A program made the position numbers and the translations under genes. A DNA stretch of 39,380 bases. Origin: an uncultured Desulfovibrio sp. GTDB lineage: Bacteria; Desulfobacterota; Desulfovibrionia; Desulfovibrionales; Desulfovibrionaceae. Shown here piece after piece: positions 16,674-25,387 of the stretch (within the stretch, counting starts at the first letter, position 1; each line of letters begins with the position of its first letter). The DNA is taken from contig CALUWU010000036.1 in assembly GCA_944324555.1 (NCBI GenBank), positions 1 to 39,380 of the forward strand, written 5' to 3'. The notes below the pieces were generated by a model that was not told the origin of the DNA, searched no databases, and saw only the letters and a list, made by a program, of their open reading frames with translations.

Positions 16674-16816
16674 AAAAAAAGGGCCGCCGGCGAAAATGCC
16701 TGCGGCCCTGGTGTTTGCGGACAATGGATGTCAGCGAAGCGCCCGACCACAGGCTTCGGTAAAATACGCAAAATAGAACCAGCTAAAGCCGGCGGCGTAA
16801 ACGGAAGCGTGGTCGG
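16674..16816 (-). promoter_or_regulatory. Transcription attenuator of the aromatic amino-acid operon
   Basis: Four mutually exclusive segments are visible on the minus strand. Segment 1 is 16816-16809 (CCGACCAC). Segment 2 is 16754-16743 (contains GTGGTCGG, and GCCTGTGGTC for the other pairing). Segment 3 is 16708-16698 (GGGCCGCAGGC). Segment 4 is 16691-16681 (GCCGGCGGCCC), followed by seven U at 16680-16674. Pairing 1:2 is eight perfect bases; 2:3 gives ten pairs with two G-U; 3:4 gives an 11-bp terminator stem with one mismatch. The aromatic codons of the leader peptide lie between segments 1 and 2. Ribosome stalling there would free segment 2 to form the antiterminator. Confidence 0.88.
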
Positions 16817-16829
16817 AAAAGTTCATCAT
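16731..16829 (-). CDS. Aromatic-rich attenuation leader peptide
   Basis: A 32-residue ORF starting MMNFSD and ending RALR, with a GAGGG binding site ten bases upstream of the first ATG. Its codons 15-23 read FSWFYFAYF: four Phe, two Tyr and one Trp in nine codons, with another Phe at codon 4 and Tyr at codon 11. It starts four bases after the stop codon of the P-type ATPase gene and ends 23 bases before the terminator stem. Known principle: scarcity of charged tRNA-Phe, -Tyr or -Trp stalls the ribosome and prevents termination. Sensing all three aromatic residues fits an operon that makes chorismate, Phe and Tyr. Confidence 0.88.
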   Translation of the reverse strand: MMNFSDHASVYAAGFSWFYFAYFTEACGRALR

Positions 16830-16833
16830 GACA

Positions 16834-18765
16834 TCAACCCTCAATGGATGGGTTGACGTTACGCCCGGCCCCCGCGCTTGTCAACGTTTCTTCGGGATTT
16901 TTCGGCGCATTTTTTTCCTGCCAGCGCAGCAGAAGGGCGGAATGCGCGATGACCAGCACGGAGCCGGCGTTATGGACGAGGGCGCCGGCCACGGGGGAAA
17001 GCAGGCCGGTCATGGCGAGGAGTATGGCCGCGAAGTTGAGCAGGAGGGAGAAGGCCAGATTGAAGCGGATGACGCGCATCATGCGGCGGGAAAGAAGCAG
17101 AACGTGGGGCAGGCGGCGGATATCGTCGCGGGTCAGGGCCATGTCGGCGGCTTCCACGGCGATATCGCTGCCGACGCCGCCCATGGCGACGCTCACGAAG
17201 GCGCGTTTCAGGGCCGGGGCGTCGTTGATGCCGTCGCCGATCATGCAGACCCTGCGGCCTTCGCGATCGCGTTCCTCGATCCAGCGCAGCTTGTCTTCAG
17301 GGAGGCAGGCCGCGCGCATGTCGTCCAGACGCAGGGCGTTCGCGACGCGGCGGGCCGCTTCCTCATGGTCGCCGGTGAGCAGGGCGACGCGCGCGCCCGC
17401 CTTCTGAATGGCCGCCACGGTTTCGGCGGCGTCGGGGCGCAGTTCGTCGGCCAGCGCGATGAAGCCGGCATAGCGGCCGTCCAGCGCCAGATGCACGAGG
17501 GCGAGGCCTTCGGCGCGCCGCCGGGCGGCGGCCTGTTCGTCGGCGGGCGGAATCGTTACGCCGCGTTCCGCCAGCAGGGCCGTATTGCCGGCGAGAATGC
17601 GCCGGCCTTCCGCCGCGGCTTCCACGCCGCGCCCCGGCAGCATGCGGAAATCTTCCGGCGCGGGGCTTCCGGGGCAGGCGGCGGCAATGGCCTTGCCGAG
17701 GGGGTGTTCCGAACGGCTTTCGGCCGCGGCGGCCAGCCGCAGCAGCCGGGCCTCGTCGATATCGGGCAGGGCGGCGTGAATCATGCTCACGCCGGGGCGG
17801 CCGCGCGTGAGGGTGCCGGTCTTGTCGAAGGCCGCCATATCGGCCTGCGCCAGCCGTTCCAGGGCGTCGCCTTCGCGGACGAGAACGCCGTTGCGGGTGG
17901 CGTTGCCGATGGCGGCCATGACGGCCGTGGGCGTGGCCAGCACCAGCGCGCAGGGGCAGAAGACCACCAGAATGGTGACGGCGCGCAGGATTTCCCCGGT
18001 GACGAGCCAGGTTCCCGCGGCCGAGAGCAGGGCGCCGGCGACGATCCAGACGGCCCAGCGGTCGGCCGTGCGGACGATGCGCGCCTTGCCCGCGTCGGCG
18101 GACTGGACAAGGCGGATCATGCGCTGGAGGGCGCTGTCCTCGCCGACCCTGACGGCGCGCATGTCGAAGGCGCCGAACTGATTTACCGTGCCGCTGCGAA
18201 CCTCGTCGCCGGGGCCCTTGTCCACGGGCAGGGATTCGCCGGTCATGACGGCCTGATTGATGGCGGTGCGGCCTTCGACGATCACGCCGTCCACGGGGAC
18301 GGTTTCTCCGGGCAGGACGCGCAGCAGGTCGCCGGCGACTATCTGTTCGGCGGGAACCACGCGTTCCGTGTCGGCGTCCACGCGCCGGGCGGTGCGCGGC
18401 GTGAGGCGGATCAGGCGCTCGATGCCCGCGCGCGCCTTTGCGACGGTGCGTTCCTCCAGCATGGCGCCAAGCTGCATGATGAAGGCGACTTCGCCGGCCG
18501 CGAAGATTTCCCCGATGACGACGGAGGCGATCAGGGCGAGCGAGACGAGCACGTCCGCCCTGATGTCGAAGCGTTTCCACAGGCCTTCCGCCGCCTCGCG
18601 CACGATGGGCGCGCCGCACAGCAGGACGGCGAGCCACGCCGGATCGACGCCGCCGGGGCGGAGGTCGCAGAAACTCAGCGCCAGCGCCAGCGCGGAGGCG
18701 CCGAACACGAGCGCCTGCCGCCTGTCTTCCTCGTACCATTCCCGCAGGGATGTCAGAATTGCCAT
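16834..18765 (-). CDS. P1B-type heavy-metal translocating ATPase
   Basis: 643-residue inner-membrane metal exporter driven by ATP. It has no N-terminal HMA or Cys/His-rich metal-binding domain; the protein begins nearly at the first helices. Actuator loop TGESLP near residue 175; metal-site helix with CPC (Cys270-Pro-Cys272) followed by LATPTA; phosphorylation motif DKTGTLT (Asp314); SEHPLG (His354-Pro355); hinge GDGINDAPAL. The last helices carry LVHNAGSVLVI. The exact metal is not decidable from this. CsoR-type operators overlapping its promoter point to Cu(I) or another CsoR/RcnR-family inducer. The 3' end contains the likely promoter of the aro operon. The binding site upstream of the ATG is GGAGG. 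Confidence 0.93.
   Translation of the reverse strand: MAILTSLREWYEEDRRQALVFGASALALALSFCDLRPGGVDPAWLAVLLCGAPIVREAAEGLWKRFDIRADVLVSLALIASVVIGEIFAAGEVAFIMQLGAMLEERTVAKARAGIERLIRLTPRTARRVDADTERVVPAEQIVAGDLLRVLPGETVPVDGVIVEGRTAINQAVMTGESLPVDKGPGDEVRSGTVNQFGAFDMRAVRVGEDSALQRMIRLVQSADAGKARIVRTADRWAVWIVAGALLSAAGTWLVTGEILRAVTILVVFCPCALVLATPTAVMAAIGNATRNGVLVREGDALERLAQADMAAFDKTGTLTRGRPGVSMIHAALPDIDEARLLRLAAAAESRSEHPLGKAIAAACPGSPAPEDFRMLPGRGVEAAAEGRRILAGNTALLAERGVTIPPADEQAAARRRAEGLALVHLALDGRYAGFIALADELRPDAAETVAAIQKAGARVALLTGDHEEAARRVANALRLDDMRAACLPEDKLRWIEERDREGRRVCMIGDGINDAPALKRAFVSVAMGGVGSDIAVEAADMALTRDDIRRLPHVLLLSRRMMRVIRFNLAFSLLLNFAAILLAMTGLLSPVAGALVHNAGSVLVIAHSALLLRWQEKNAPKNPEETLTSAGAGRNVNPSIEG
16856..16884 (-). 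promoter_or_regulatory. Sigma-70-type promoter for the aro leader transcript
   Basis: Perfect -35 TTGACA (16884-16879), 17-base spacer, weak -10 TAACGT (16861-16856), inside the last codons of the ATPase gene. The predicted start is near 16849, about 20 bases before the leader peptide ATG. It would give the aro operon a promoter independent of the metal-regulated one. Confidence 0.5.
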
Positions 18766-18823
18766 GATAGTCGCCTCCTTTCGCGGTTCGGGACAGCCCG
18801 GAGGAGCGTCCGCTGGCTCTGCA

Positions 18824-18874
18824 TATACCCTGTGGGGTATAGTGTCAATATACCATGCCGGGTATATTTGACAA
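18824..18874 (-). promoter_or_regulatory. Promoter with two CsoR-like operators upstream of the metal ATPase
   Basis: An 18-bp perfect inverted repeat TATACCC-TGTG-GGGTATA at 18824-18841 matches the CsoR/RcnR-family operator form ATACCC-N4-GGGTAT. A second, imperfect site ATACCA-TGCC-GGGTAT lies at 18850-18865, centres 25 bases apart. A promoter reads toward the ATPase: -35 TTGTCA (18874-18869), 16 bases, -10 TATATT (18852-18847). The second operator fills its spacer and the first lies just downstream, which implies repression relieved by metal. No csoR-like gene is in the window. Confidence 0.7.
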
Positions 18875-18910
18875 TGAAATCCTTTTTATGCAGAGCGCGG
18901 CGCCCGCGCA

Positions 18911-19100
18911 AGAGCGTCCTGCCCTTGAAAAGGGCGAAACGCGAGGCGGCGGCGCGGCGAACTGGCCCGGAAGCGCGGGCAGGACGGCGGAAAGGAAAGA
19001 CGCCGCCCGGCCCAAAGTGAGCGGAGAAACCGCGCTTTTTCCGCGAAACGACAGGCCGTATGGTTTGAAACGCGCAGCGTTTCAAACTGAAATTGCTCTA
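18911..19100 (+). repeat. Dispersed repeat R1, copy B, with internal 45-50 bp insertion
   Basis: Has hairpins H1 (degenerate start), H2 (GCGGAGAAACCGCG / CTTTTTCCGC) and the best H3 (TTTGAAACGC-GCA-GCGTTTCAAA). Relative to copies A and C it carries about 45-50 extra bases after GAGGCGGC. These include a 21-bp segment (18952-18972) that recurs exactly at 31319-31339. Its terminal TAGAGC (minus strand) supplies the stop codon of the reductase gene that ends at 19098. Confidence 0.85.
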
Positions 19101-21182
19101 TCTGATGGCGAAACCCGCCCGGCGGCCTGTCGCCAGGGCGTGGACGATCAGGCTGCCTTCCTTATAACCGTTGGCGGAGCCGATGCGGATGACCTGCATC
19201 CCGGGGGTCTCCCGGAAGGTTTCATACAGATCGTCGTTGGGCGCCTGAGAGGTCAGAACCATATAGGTGTCGCCGGAGATGCGCAGACGCTGGCCGTCGG
19301 CGGTGGCTATGCCCACCCCTTCGTCCGTAATGTCCTGAATTTTCACGGAGGTGTGAATTTCAGCGCCCTTCTTGCGAAGCCAGGGAAGGACGCGATCCAG
19401 ATATCTGGGCGGAATGCCGCCGCCAAGATCCCCGCTTTCCTCGATGACGGTCACCCTGCGGCCGCGCTTGATCAGGAAGACGGCTCCCTGCAAGCCCTCG
19501 ATACGGCCGCCGATGATGACCACATGCCTGCCCAGGGGCATGAAACAGCGGGTCAGCCTGTGCAGCAGTTCCGGGCCAAAGATGCGGAGCGGCAGGGCCG
19601 CCTGCCTGCCGAGCTTGTCCACGCCGGTGGTCTTGCGGTTGTTGATGCCGGGGATGGCCGGCATGAGGTAGCGGCCGCCCATGCCGAGGATCAGGACGTC
19701 CGGCCGCTGTTCGCGAATCATGTCGGCGGTGACGGTCACGCCCGTGCGTACCTCGACGGGCAGGGCCGCAAGCCTGCGCTGAAGACCGGGGACTATGGAA
19801 CGGATGTCTTCCACGTCGCTGCCCTTGATCATGCCGGCCAGCGGCAGCTTTCCGCCAAGGCTGGAGGATTTTTCGTAAAGGCTGACCCTGTGCCCCAGCA
19901 GGCTGGCCGTGATGGCGGCCTCCATGCCCGCGGGGCCGCCGCCGACGACCATGACCTTTCGGGGCTGTTCCGCCGTCAGCGGGCGTTCGGGCAGGCGAAG
20001 CTCGCCTTCGTGGCCGAAGGCGGGATTCACGCGGCAGCGGCGGGGGCCGCCCACGGGCGGATCTTCACAGGTGCCGCAGCGCGTGCAGCGCACGATATCT
20101 TCGGGGCGGCCTTCCTTCACCTTGCGCGGCAGGTCCGGATCGGCCCAGAGCATGCGGCCCAGGGCAATCAGATCGGCCTTGCCGTCGGCGAGGATGCGCT
20201 CCCCCTTTTTTTCGTCCAGCCTGCCCACGGCGATGACCGGAATGCCGACCGCCTTCCTGATCGCGGCGGCGGCGGGCACAAGCAGCCCCAGATCCCGGAA
20301 GTCCCCGACAAAGTCTTTCATGTGCTCCTCGGGTTCCGGGTAGGGCCAGTAGTCGGGCAGGTAGCGGAAGGGGATGGGGCCGAAGCCGTAGCCGGACACG
20401 CTGATATAGTTTACGCCCTCGTTTTCAAATATCCTGGCGGCCTCGACGGCTTCCTCGATGGTCTGGGCGCCGTTCGCGCCCCATTCCCGGCCGTTGAGGC
20501 GCAGGCCGACGGGGTAGTCGGGGCCGAAGCGGCGGCGCAGTTCGCGGATCAGCTCCACGACGATGCGCGTCCGGTTTTCCATCGACTGGGGGCCGTACTG
20601 ATCGGGCCGGCGGTTCCAGACGCGGCTCATGAAGCTTTCCAGATAATAGCCGTGCGCGCAGTGCACCTCGATGCCGTCAAAACCGGCGTTGTAGGCGCGT
20701 TCGGCCGCGGCCAGATAGAGCCGCTTGTCTTCCTCGATTTCTTCCGGCGTCAGGCCGCGGGTCGGCTTGCCCACCGGGGGCGGACAGGGGATTTCTTCGG
20801 CGCTCAGGGTGGTGGAGCCGACGGGGGCGCCGCCGCCGTGCCCGGTCATGGCCGAGGGACCGGTGTGGTGAAGCTGGCACATGATGGGGCAATCGTACGC
20901 ATGATTGCGTTCCACGATGCGGCGGATGCCCGGCAGGAACTTGTCGTCCCACAGGGCGCCGTAACGGCCCGCGGGATGATCGGAGCGCCAGACGATGGCG
21001 GAGAGGATATTCAGCCCGACGCCGCCGCGGGCAAGGGCTTCGTAAAAGTTGACGACCCTGTCTCCGGCGGAGCCGTCTTCCTCGAAAAACCAGGAGGACT
21101 GGGGCGCCTTGACGATCCTGTTTTTCAGCTTCAGACGGCTGTTGATGACGAGAGGGGCCAGCAGATGCGGGAATTCACTCAT
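19098..21182 (-). CDS. Old-Yellow-Enzyme / 2,4-dienoyl-CoA reductase family flavo-iron-sulfur oxidoreductase
   Basis: 694 residues, the usual length of the FMN-[4Fe-4S]-FAD family (FadH, BaiCD/BaiH-like enoate reductases). Residues ~1-330: FMN TIM barrel with CQLHHTGPSA, HCAHGYYLESFMS and NRRPDQYG. Then a cluster motif C-x2-C-x2-C-x10-C around residue 355-372 (CTRCGTC), one residue tighter than the common C-x2-C-x3-C-x11-C. Residues ~395-694: NAD(P)/FAD domain (VMVVGGGPAGMEAA, VVIIGGRIEGLQ). It probably reduces an activated C=C bond; the substrate is unknown. AAGGAG precedes the ATG. It lies just upstream of repeat R1 copy B, which provides its stop codon. Confidence 0.9.
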   Translation of the reverse strand: MSEFPHLLAPLVINSRLKLKNRIVKAPQSSWFFEEDGSAGDRVVNFYEALARGGVGLNILSAIVWRSDHPAGRYGALWDDKFLPGIRRIVERNHAYDCPIMCQLHHTGPSAMTGHGGGAPVGSTTLSAEEIPCPPPVGKPTRGLTPEEIEEDKRLYLAAAERAYNAGFDGIEVHCAHGYYLESFMSRVWNRRPDQYGPQSMENRTRIVVELIRELRRRFGPDYPVGLRLNGREWGANGAQTIEEAVEAARIFENEGVNYISVSGYGFGPIPFRYLPDYWPYPEPEEHMKDFVGDFRDLGLLVPAAAAIRKAVGIPVIAVGRLDEKKGERILADGKADLIALGRMLWADPDLPRKVKEGRPEDIVRCTRCGTCEDPPVGGPRRCRVNPAFGHEGELRLPERPLTAEQPRKVMVVGGGPAGMEAAITASLLGHRVSLYEKSSSLGGKLPLAGMIKGSDVEDIRSIVPGLQRRLAALPVEVRTGVTVTADMIREQRPDVLILGMGGRYLMPAIPGINNRKTTGVDKLGRQAALPLRIFGPELLHRLTRCFMPLGRHVVIIGGRIEGLQGAVFLIKRGRRVTVIEESGDLGGGIPPRYLDRVLPWLRKKGAEIHTSVKIQDITDEGVGIATADGQRLRISGDTYMVLTSQAPNDDLYETFRETPGMQVIRIGSANGYKEGSLIVHALATGRRAGFAIR

Positions 21183-21227
21183 GCGTTTCTCCTTGCCGTG
21201 TCGCCGGCAAGATTCTGTTTGCGTCGT

Positions 21228-21375
21228 TAGGGCGTTTCACCTTTGAAAAAGGTGAAACGCGAGGCGGCGGCGCCGCGCCGCCCGGCCCGGAGCGAGCGGA
21301 AAAACCGCGTTTTTTCCGCGAAACGCCAGGCCGTATGGTTTGGAACGCCCAGCGTTTCAAACGGAAATTGCTCTA
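21228..21375 (+). repeat. Dispersed repeat R1, copy C
   Basis: Full copy with all three hairpins: GCGTTTCACC / GGTGAAACGC (a compensated base-pair change relative to copy A, conserving the stem), then GCGGAAAAA-CCGCG-TTTTTTCCGC, then the GTTT-GCGTTTCAAAC arm, ending GCTCTA. It lies between two co-oriented genes of the accessory module and may process or attenuate the transcript. Confidence 0.88.
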
Positions 21376-21392
21376 TCGGTGCGGAAGGAGGA

Positions 21393-22259
21393 TCAGGCGT
21401 TCCGTTTCAGGACGGCGGGATCGAGCTTCAGGGCGCGGGCGGCGTTCTGGTACAGCAGCTTGGGCAGGACTTCGGGCTTGAACGGCAGCGCCTTGAAGCC
21501 CTCGACGCCTTCCTTGAAGCCGATGAAGGGGTAGGCCGTGCCGAAGAGCATCCGATCCTGAAGGAAGGTGTTGGCGGCCTGCACGTATTCCGACACGCCG
21601 GGAACGTTGAACATGTACATGTCGGGGCAGAGATAGAGGTTGGGACGCTTGAAGGCGACAAAGCAGATCTGCGTCACCCAGGGGTAGCCGCCGTGGGTAT
21701 TGACGACGGTCAGCTCGGGGAAGTCGCCGCAGACGCGATCCAGAATCATGGGCGCGCTGTGGCTCAGATCGGGGCCGTTGCCGCCGCCGCCCATGACCAG
21801 GACGGGAATGCCGTGGCGCTGGCAGAATTCATAGACGGGATAGATGCGCCGGTCGTCGGCGTACAGGGGCGAAGGCAGGACGCCCGGCTCCATGCCGACG
21901 CCGACCAGCGGGCCGTCGATGACGGTGCGCTTGATCTCGTCGATGGCCTTGCCGGGCGAGGTCGGGTCCACGCCGGCCACGCCGATGAAGCGATCGGGAT
22001 AGTCGTTGACGATGGCGATGATGTCGTCGTTGGGCACGTTGCCCATGAAGGGATTGGCCTGACGCCCCGGCACGACGCCCATGGTCACGCCGCCTTCTTC
22101 CATTTCGCGGAGCATTTCCTCCATGTCGCCGCGTCTGGCCGACGGCGGCGGCGTCATGCCGAGGTTGCCGCTCCAGCGGGCGATGCGGTCCTGATTGCGG
22201 AAGATGTGCATATTGAGAAAGCCGCGCGTCGCGGGGCGCACTCGAAAATCGATGATCAT
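21393..22259 (-). CDS. Amidohydrolase-2 family protein lacking canonical metal ligands (paralogue 1)
   Basis: 288-residue TIM-barrel protein related to the amidohydrolase-2 (ACMSD/LigI-like) family of decarboxylases and lactonases. It is clearly a paralogue of the gene at 28328-29176: both share MIIDFR-RP, RGFLN, VTMGV-PGR, MEPG, YLCPDMY-FN and FKPEVLPKLL. The usual N-terminal His-x-His is replaced by DFRVRP, the strand-5 His by VLVMGGGG, and the terminal Asp by FGTAYPF; only the His in VNTHGGYPW remains. It is therefore likely metal-independent (as LigI is) or altered in chemistry. AGGAG precedes the ATG. Neighbours are two dienoyl-CoA-reductase-type enzymes. Confidence 0.8.
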   Translation of the reverse strand: MIIDFRVRPATRGFLNMHIFRNQDRIARWSGNLGMTPPPSARRGDMEEMLREMEEGGVTMGVVPGRQANPFMGNVPNDDIIAIVNDYPDRFIGVAGVDPTSPGKAIDEIKRTVIDGPLVGVGMEPGVLPSPLYADDRRIYPVYEFCQRHGIPVLVMGGGGNGPDLSHSAPMILDRVCGDFPELTVVNTHGGYPWVTQICFVAFKRPNLYLCPDMYMFNVPGVSEYVQAANTFLQDRMLFGTAYPFIGFKEGVEGFKALPFKPEVLPKLLYQNAARALKLDPAVLKRNA

Positions 22260-22390
22260 GACATGTCTCCTGGTTGCGCGGACCGGGGAAGGCGGACGGC
22301 TTTCGCCGCCCGCGCCGTTCCCGCGGCCCGCCCTGTTGTCGCGGACGCCGGGCGGCGTCCGCGTTCCGTTCTTTCCGGCCGGGGCCGTTC

Positions 22391-23505
22391 TCAGTTGATG
22401 GCGGCGGCGGCCCGGAGCCCGGCGGCCGTGGCCGTCAGGATTTTTTCCACATGTTCGCAGTCGCCTATGGCCGTGAAGGGGATGCCCGCCGCGGCGAGAC
22501 GATCGGCAAGCGTCCGATCCGGACGGTAGCCGACGGCCAGGACGATGGTGTCAAAGACGCCCAGCGAGTATTCCTCGCCGGACTGCGGGCAGACGCGGAC
22601 TTCGCCGTCGGGGCCGACGGAGGCGACCCGGGTTTCCAGACAGGTCCTGACCTGATAGGAAGCCATGCGGCGCATCATGTAGCGGCGGGGCCGGCTTTCC
22701 ATGTCCCGGGCCAGCTCGGGCTGCAGCTCGACGACGACGATTTCCCGCTCCCGCTCCGCAAGAAATTCCATGGTTTCGCAGCCGATGAGGCCGCCGCCGA
22801 CGATCAGGACGCGCCGGCCCGCCTCGACGTCCCCCGAAAGAATCCGCTCCGCGGCGACAACGCGGGCGTTGTCGCGGGCAAAGGGAAGCTCGACGGGCCG
22901 GCTGCCCGTCGCCAGCAGCAGCACGTCGGGCGCCAGCGTGCGGATTTCGTCCACGTCCAGCTCGTGCTCAAGATGGATTTCGACGCCGGCGGCCCGGAGC
23001 ATCTTGTCCATGCTCTTCGGGTAAAGGGCGATATCGCCCTTGAAGGGGGGGACGGCGGCAAGGTTGAGCAGGCCGCCGAGCCGCGGCCCCTTTTCGTACA
23101 GGGACACATAATGCCCGCGCCGGGCGGCGTAGAGCGCGGCGGACATGCCGGCGGCGCCGCCGCCGACGCAAAGCACCTTCTTGGGCATGAGGGTGACGGA
23201 AAGATCGTAGCGGCTTTCAAAGCCCGTCAGGGGGTTGAGCGCGCAGGCAACGCCGGTTCCGCGCGCGGAACCGCCCACGCAGCCGTCGTTGCAGCCGATG
23301 CAGCGGAAGATCTGATCGGACTCGCCGCGCGCGGCCTTGTTGGGCAGCTCGGGGTCCGCGATAAGCGCCCGCCCCATGGCGACGAGATCGGCGTCGCCCC
23401 GCCGCAGGATTTCCTCGGCGCAGTTCTCGTCGGCGATGCGGTTGACGGCGACGACGGGGACCTGCCGGTCGATTGCCTGCCGCACGGCGCCGGCCAGCCC
23501 GGAAA
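22391..23505 (-). pseudogene. C-terminal remnant of a second OYE / dienoyl-CoA reductase
   Basis: Homology begins near GLAGAVRQAIDRQVPVVAVNRI, at the end of the FMN barrel, and runs to the normal C terminus. It has the canonical cluster C-x2-C-x3-C-x11-C (CIGCNDGC), the FAD motif VLCVGGGAAGMSAALYAARRG and the NAD motif VLIVGGGLIGCE. About 320 N-terminal residues, including most of the FMN barrel and the catalytic loop, are missing. The frame stays open beyond 23505, but that part is the antisense of the sigma-54 activator, and no credible start is seen. It is read as a truncated gene caused by the junction at about 23505; an assembly misjoin is the alternative. Confidence 0.8.
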
Positions 23506-25387
23506 TCCATCCCTTATTCGGGAATCCTGGGAACGCTGCCGGCAGCTGGGCATCCCGGCGGACAAGGGCGAGCGGCAGGTGCTGCCCCATGAGCAGGCGA
23601 CCAGCCTGCTGCACCGCAACAAGGAACTGATAGAGGTGGCGGGCAGCATCATGGAGCGTCTCTACGTTCCCGTGCGCTCCTCGCAGGGCTTCATTTCGCT
23701 TTCAGATTCCCGGGGGTACGTCCTGCACGCCCTCTGGAACGTCCGCGACAGCTACCACACGCCCCATCTCGGGCCGGGCACCTGCGCCAGCGAGGAATCT
23801 TCCGGCACCAACGCCATAGGCATCTGCATCAAGGAGCGCCGCTCCGTGCAGACGCTGGGGGCGGAGCATTACTGCCGCAGCCTGCACAACTGGTTCTGCG
23901 CCGCCTCGCCCATCTGGCTGGACGGCAACCTTGTGGGCATCCTGAATATCAGCCTTCCCGTCGAATACTATCATCCGCATACGGGGGGCATGATCGACAG
24001 CGCCAGCCACGCCATTTCGGAAAACCTGCGCCTGCGCTCCCTGATCAGGGAGCAGAAAGCCACGCTGGAAATGCTCGACGAAGGGGTGATTGTCTTTGAC
24101 GCGACGGGCAGGATCAAGACGCTCAACGCCAAGGCCTGGGACATGCTCGGCGGCAGGAACGCCGAAATCCCGGAGAATCTGAATATCAGGGATATCATTC
24201 TGTCCCGGGACGTGGTGGAGACGCTCCTGTCCCGCAACTGCGGTTTCAGGATGCAGGAAGCCTTTGTGAAGTATCCGGGCGGTTCGCTGAACACGCTGCT
24301 GAGCCTGAGCCTTGTGGACAAGTACGGCACGCGGGTGCTGTCCATACGGGCGATCCGCAAGGCCAACGAAACCGCCGCCCGCCTTACCGGGGCCAAGGCC
24401 GTCTATACCTTCGAGGATATCTGCGGGCGTTCCTCGGCCCTGCGCAACGTCATCAGCTTTGCCCGGCTCGCCGCCCAGAGCGACGTCACCACCCTGATTC
24501 TCGGGGAAAGCGGCACCGGCAAGGAGCTGTTTGCCCAGGCCATTCACAACGCCAGCGCGCGGGCCAACCGTCCGTTCATCGTGGTCAACTGCGGCGCGCT
24601 GCCGCGCGAGCTGGTGCAGAGCGAGCTTTTCGGCTACGACGAGGGCGCCTTTACCGGCGCGAGCAAGCTCGGCAAGCCGGGCAAGTTCGAGCTTGCGGAT
24701 ACCGGCACCCTGTTTCTGGACGAAATCGGAGAAATGCCCCTCAGCGCCCAGGTTTCCCTGCTGCGCCTGCTGCAGAACGGCGAGGTCAGCCGGGTCGGCG
24801 GGAAGCACACGCGCCATGTGGACGTGCGCGTCATCGCCGCCACGAACCGCGATCTGGAAGAGGCCATTCGGGAAAACACCTTCCGGGCGGATCTCTTCTA
24901 CCGCCTCAACGTCTTTACCCTGAACATTCCTCCGCTGCGGGAGCGGCACGGGGACGTCGGCGAACTGATCCGGCATCTGCTGCAAAAGCTCTCCGCCTCG
25001 CACGGCCTCGATCTGCCGGACTTTTCGGAGGAGGCGCTGGGCTATCTGCACCGCTATCGCTGGCCGGGCAACGTGCGCGAGCTGGAAAATACCCTGGAAC
25101 GCCTGGTGCACATGGCGAAGGGCAGCCCCCGCATAGACGTGGGGCTGCTGCCGGCCTGCATCCTGCAGGCCGCCTCGCCGGGGCAGGAAGACAGGCGCGC
25201 GTACAAGGGGCTGCTTTCCCTTCAGGAAAAGGAAACGCTTGTCAAGACGCTCTGCGAGTTCAACGGCAATCTGCGCGCCGCGGCGCAGGAACTGGGCCTT
25301 TCGCGCAGCGGTCTGTACGCCAAGCTCAAGCGCCTGGGAATTTCGCAGGACGAATATCGCAAGAACAAGAGGAACCGCCTCCCCTGA
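23506..25387 (+). pseudogene. Sigma-54-dependent activator (AcoR-like), N-terminally truncated
   Basis: About 627 codons from the homology start LIRESWERCRQLG (normally preceded by 20-40 residues and a start). Domains: GAF-like sensor (~60-190), PAS (MLDEGVIVFDATGRI, ~200-300), AAA+ sigma-54 domain with Walker A GESGTGKE (~24500), GAFTGA (24645-24662), Walker B TLFLDEIGE and arginine-finger region FRADLFYRL, and a Fis-type helix-turn-helix (AAAQELGLSRSGLYAKLKRLG). Every catalytic motif is intact, but no native start remains. The frame is open back to 22274 only as antisense of the reductase. The first internal ATG is 23651, with a poor binding site. It may be inactive, or still made from an internal start. 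Confidence 0.78.

Noticed and set aside
22274-25387. A single 1037-residue sigma-54 activator
   Set aside because: The first 410 codons are the exact antisense of the reductase remnant and resemble no protein. Real homology starts only at LIRESWERC.
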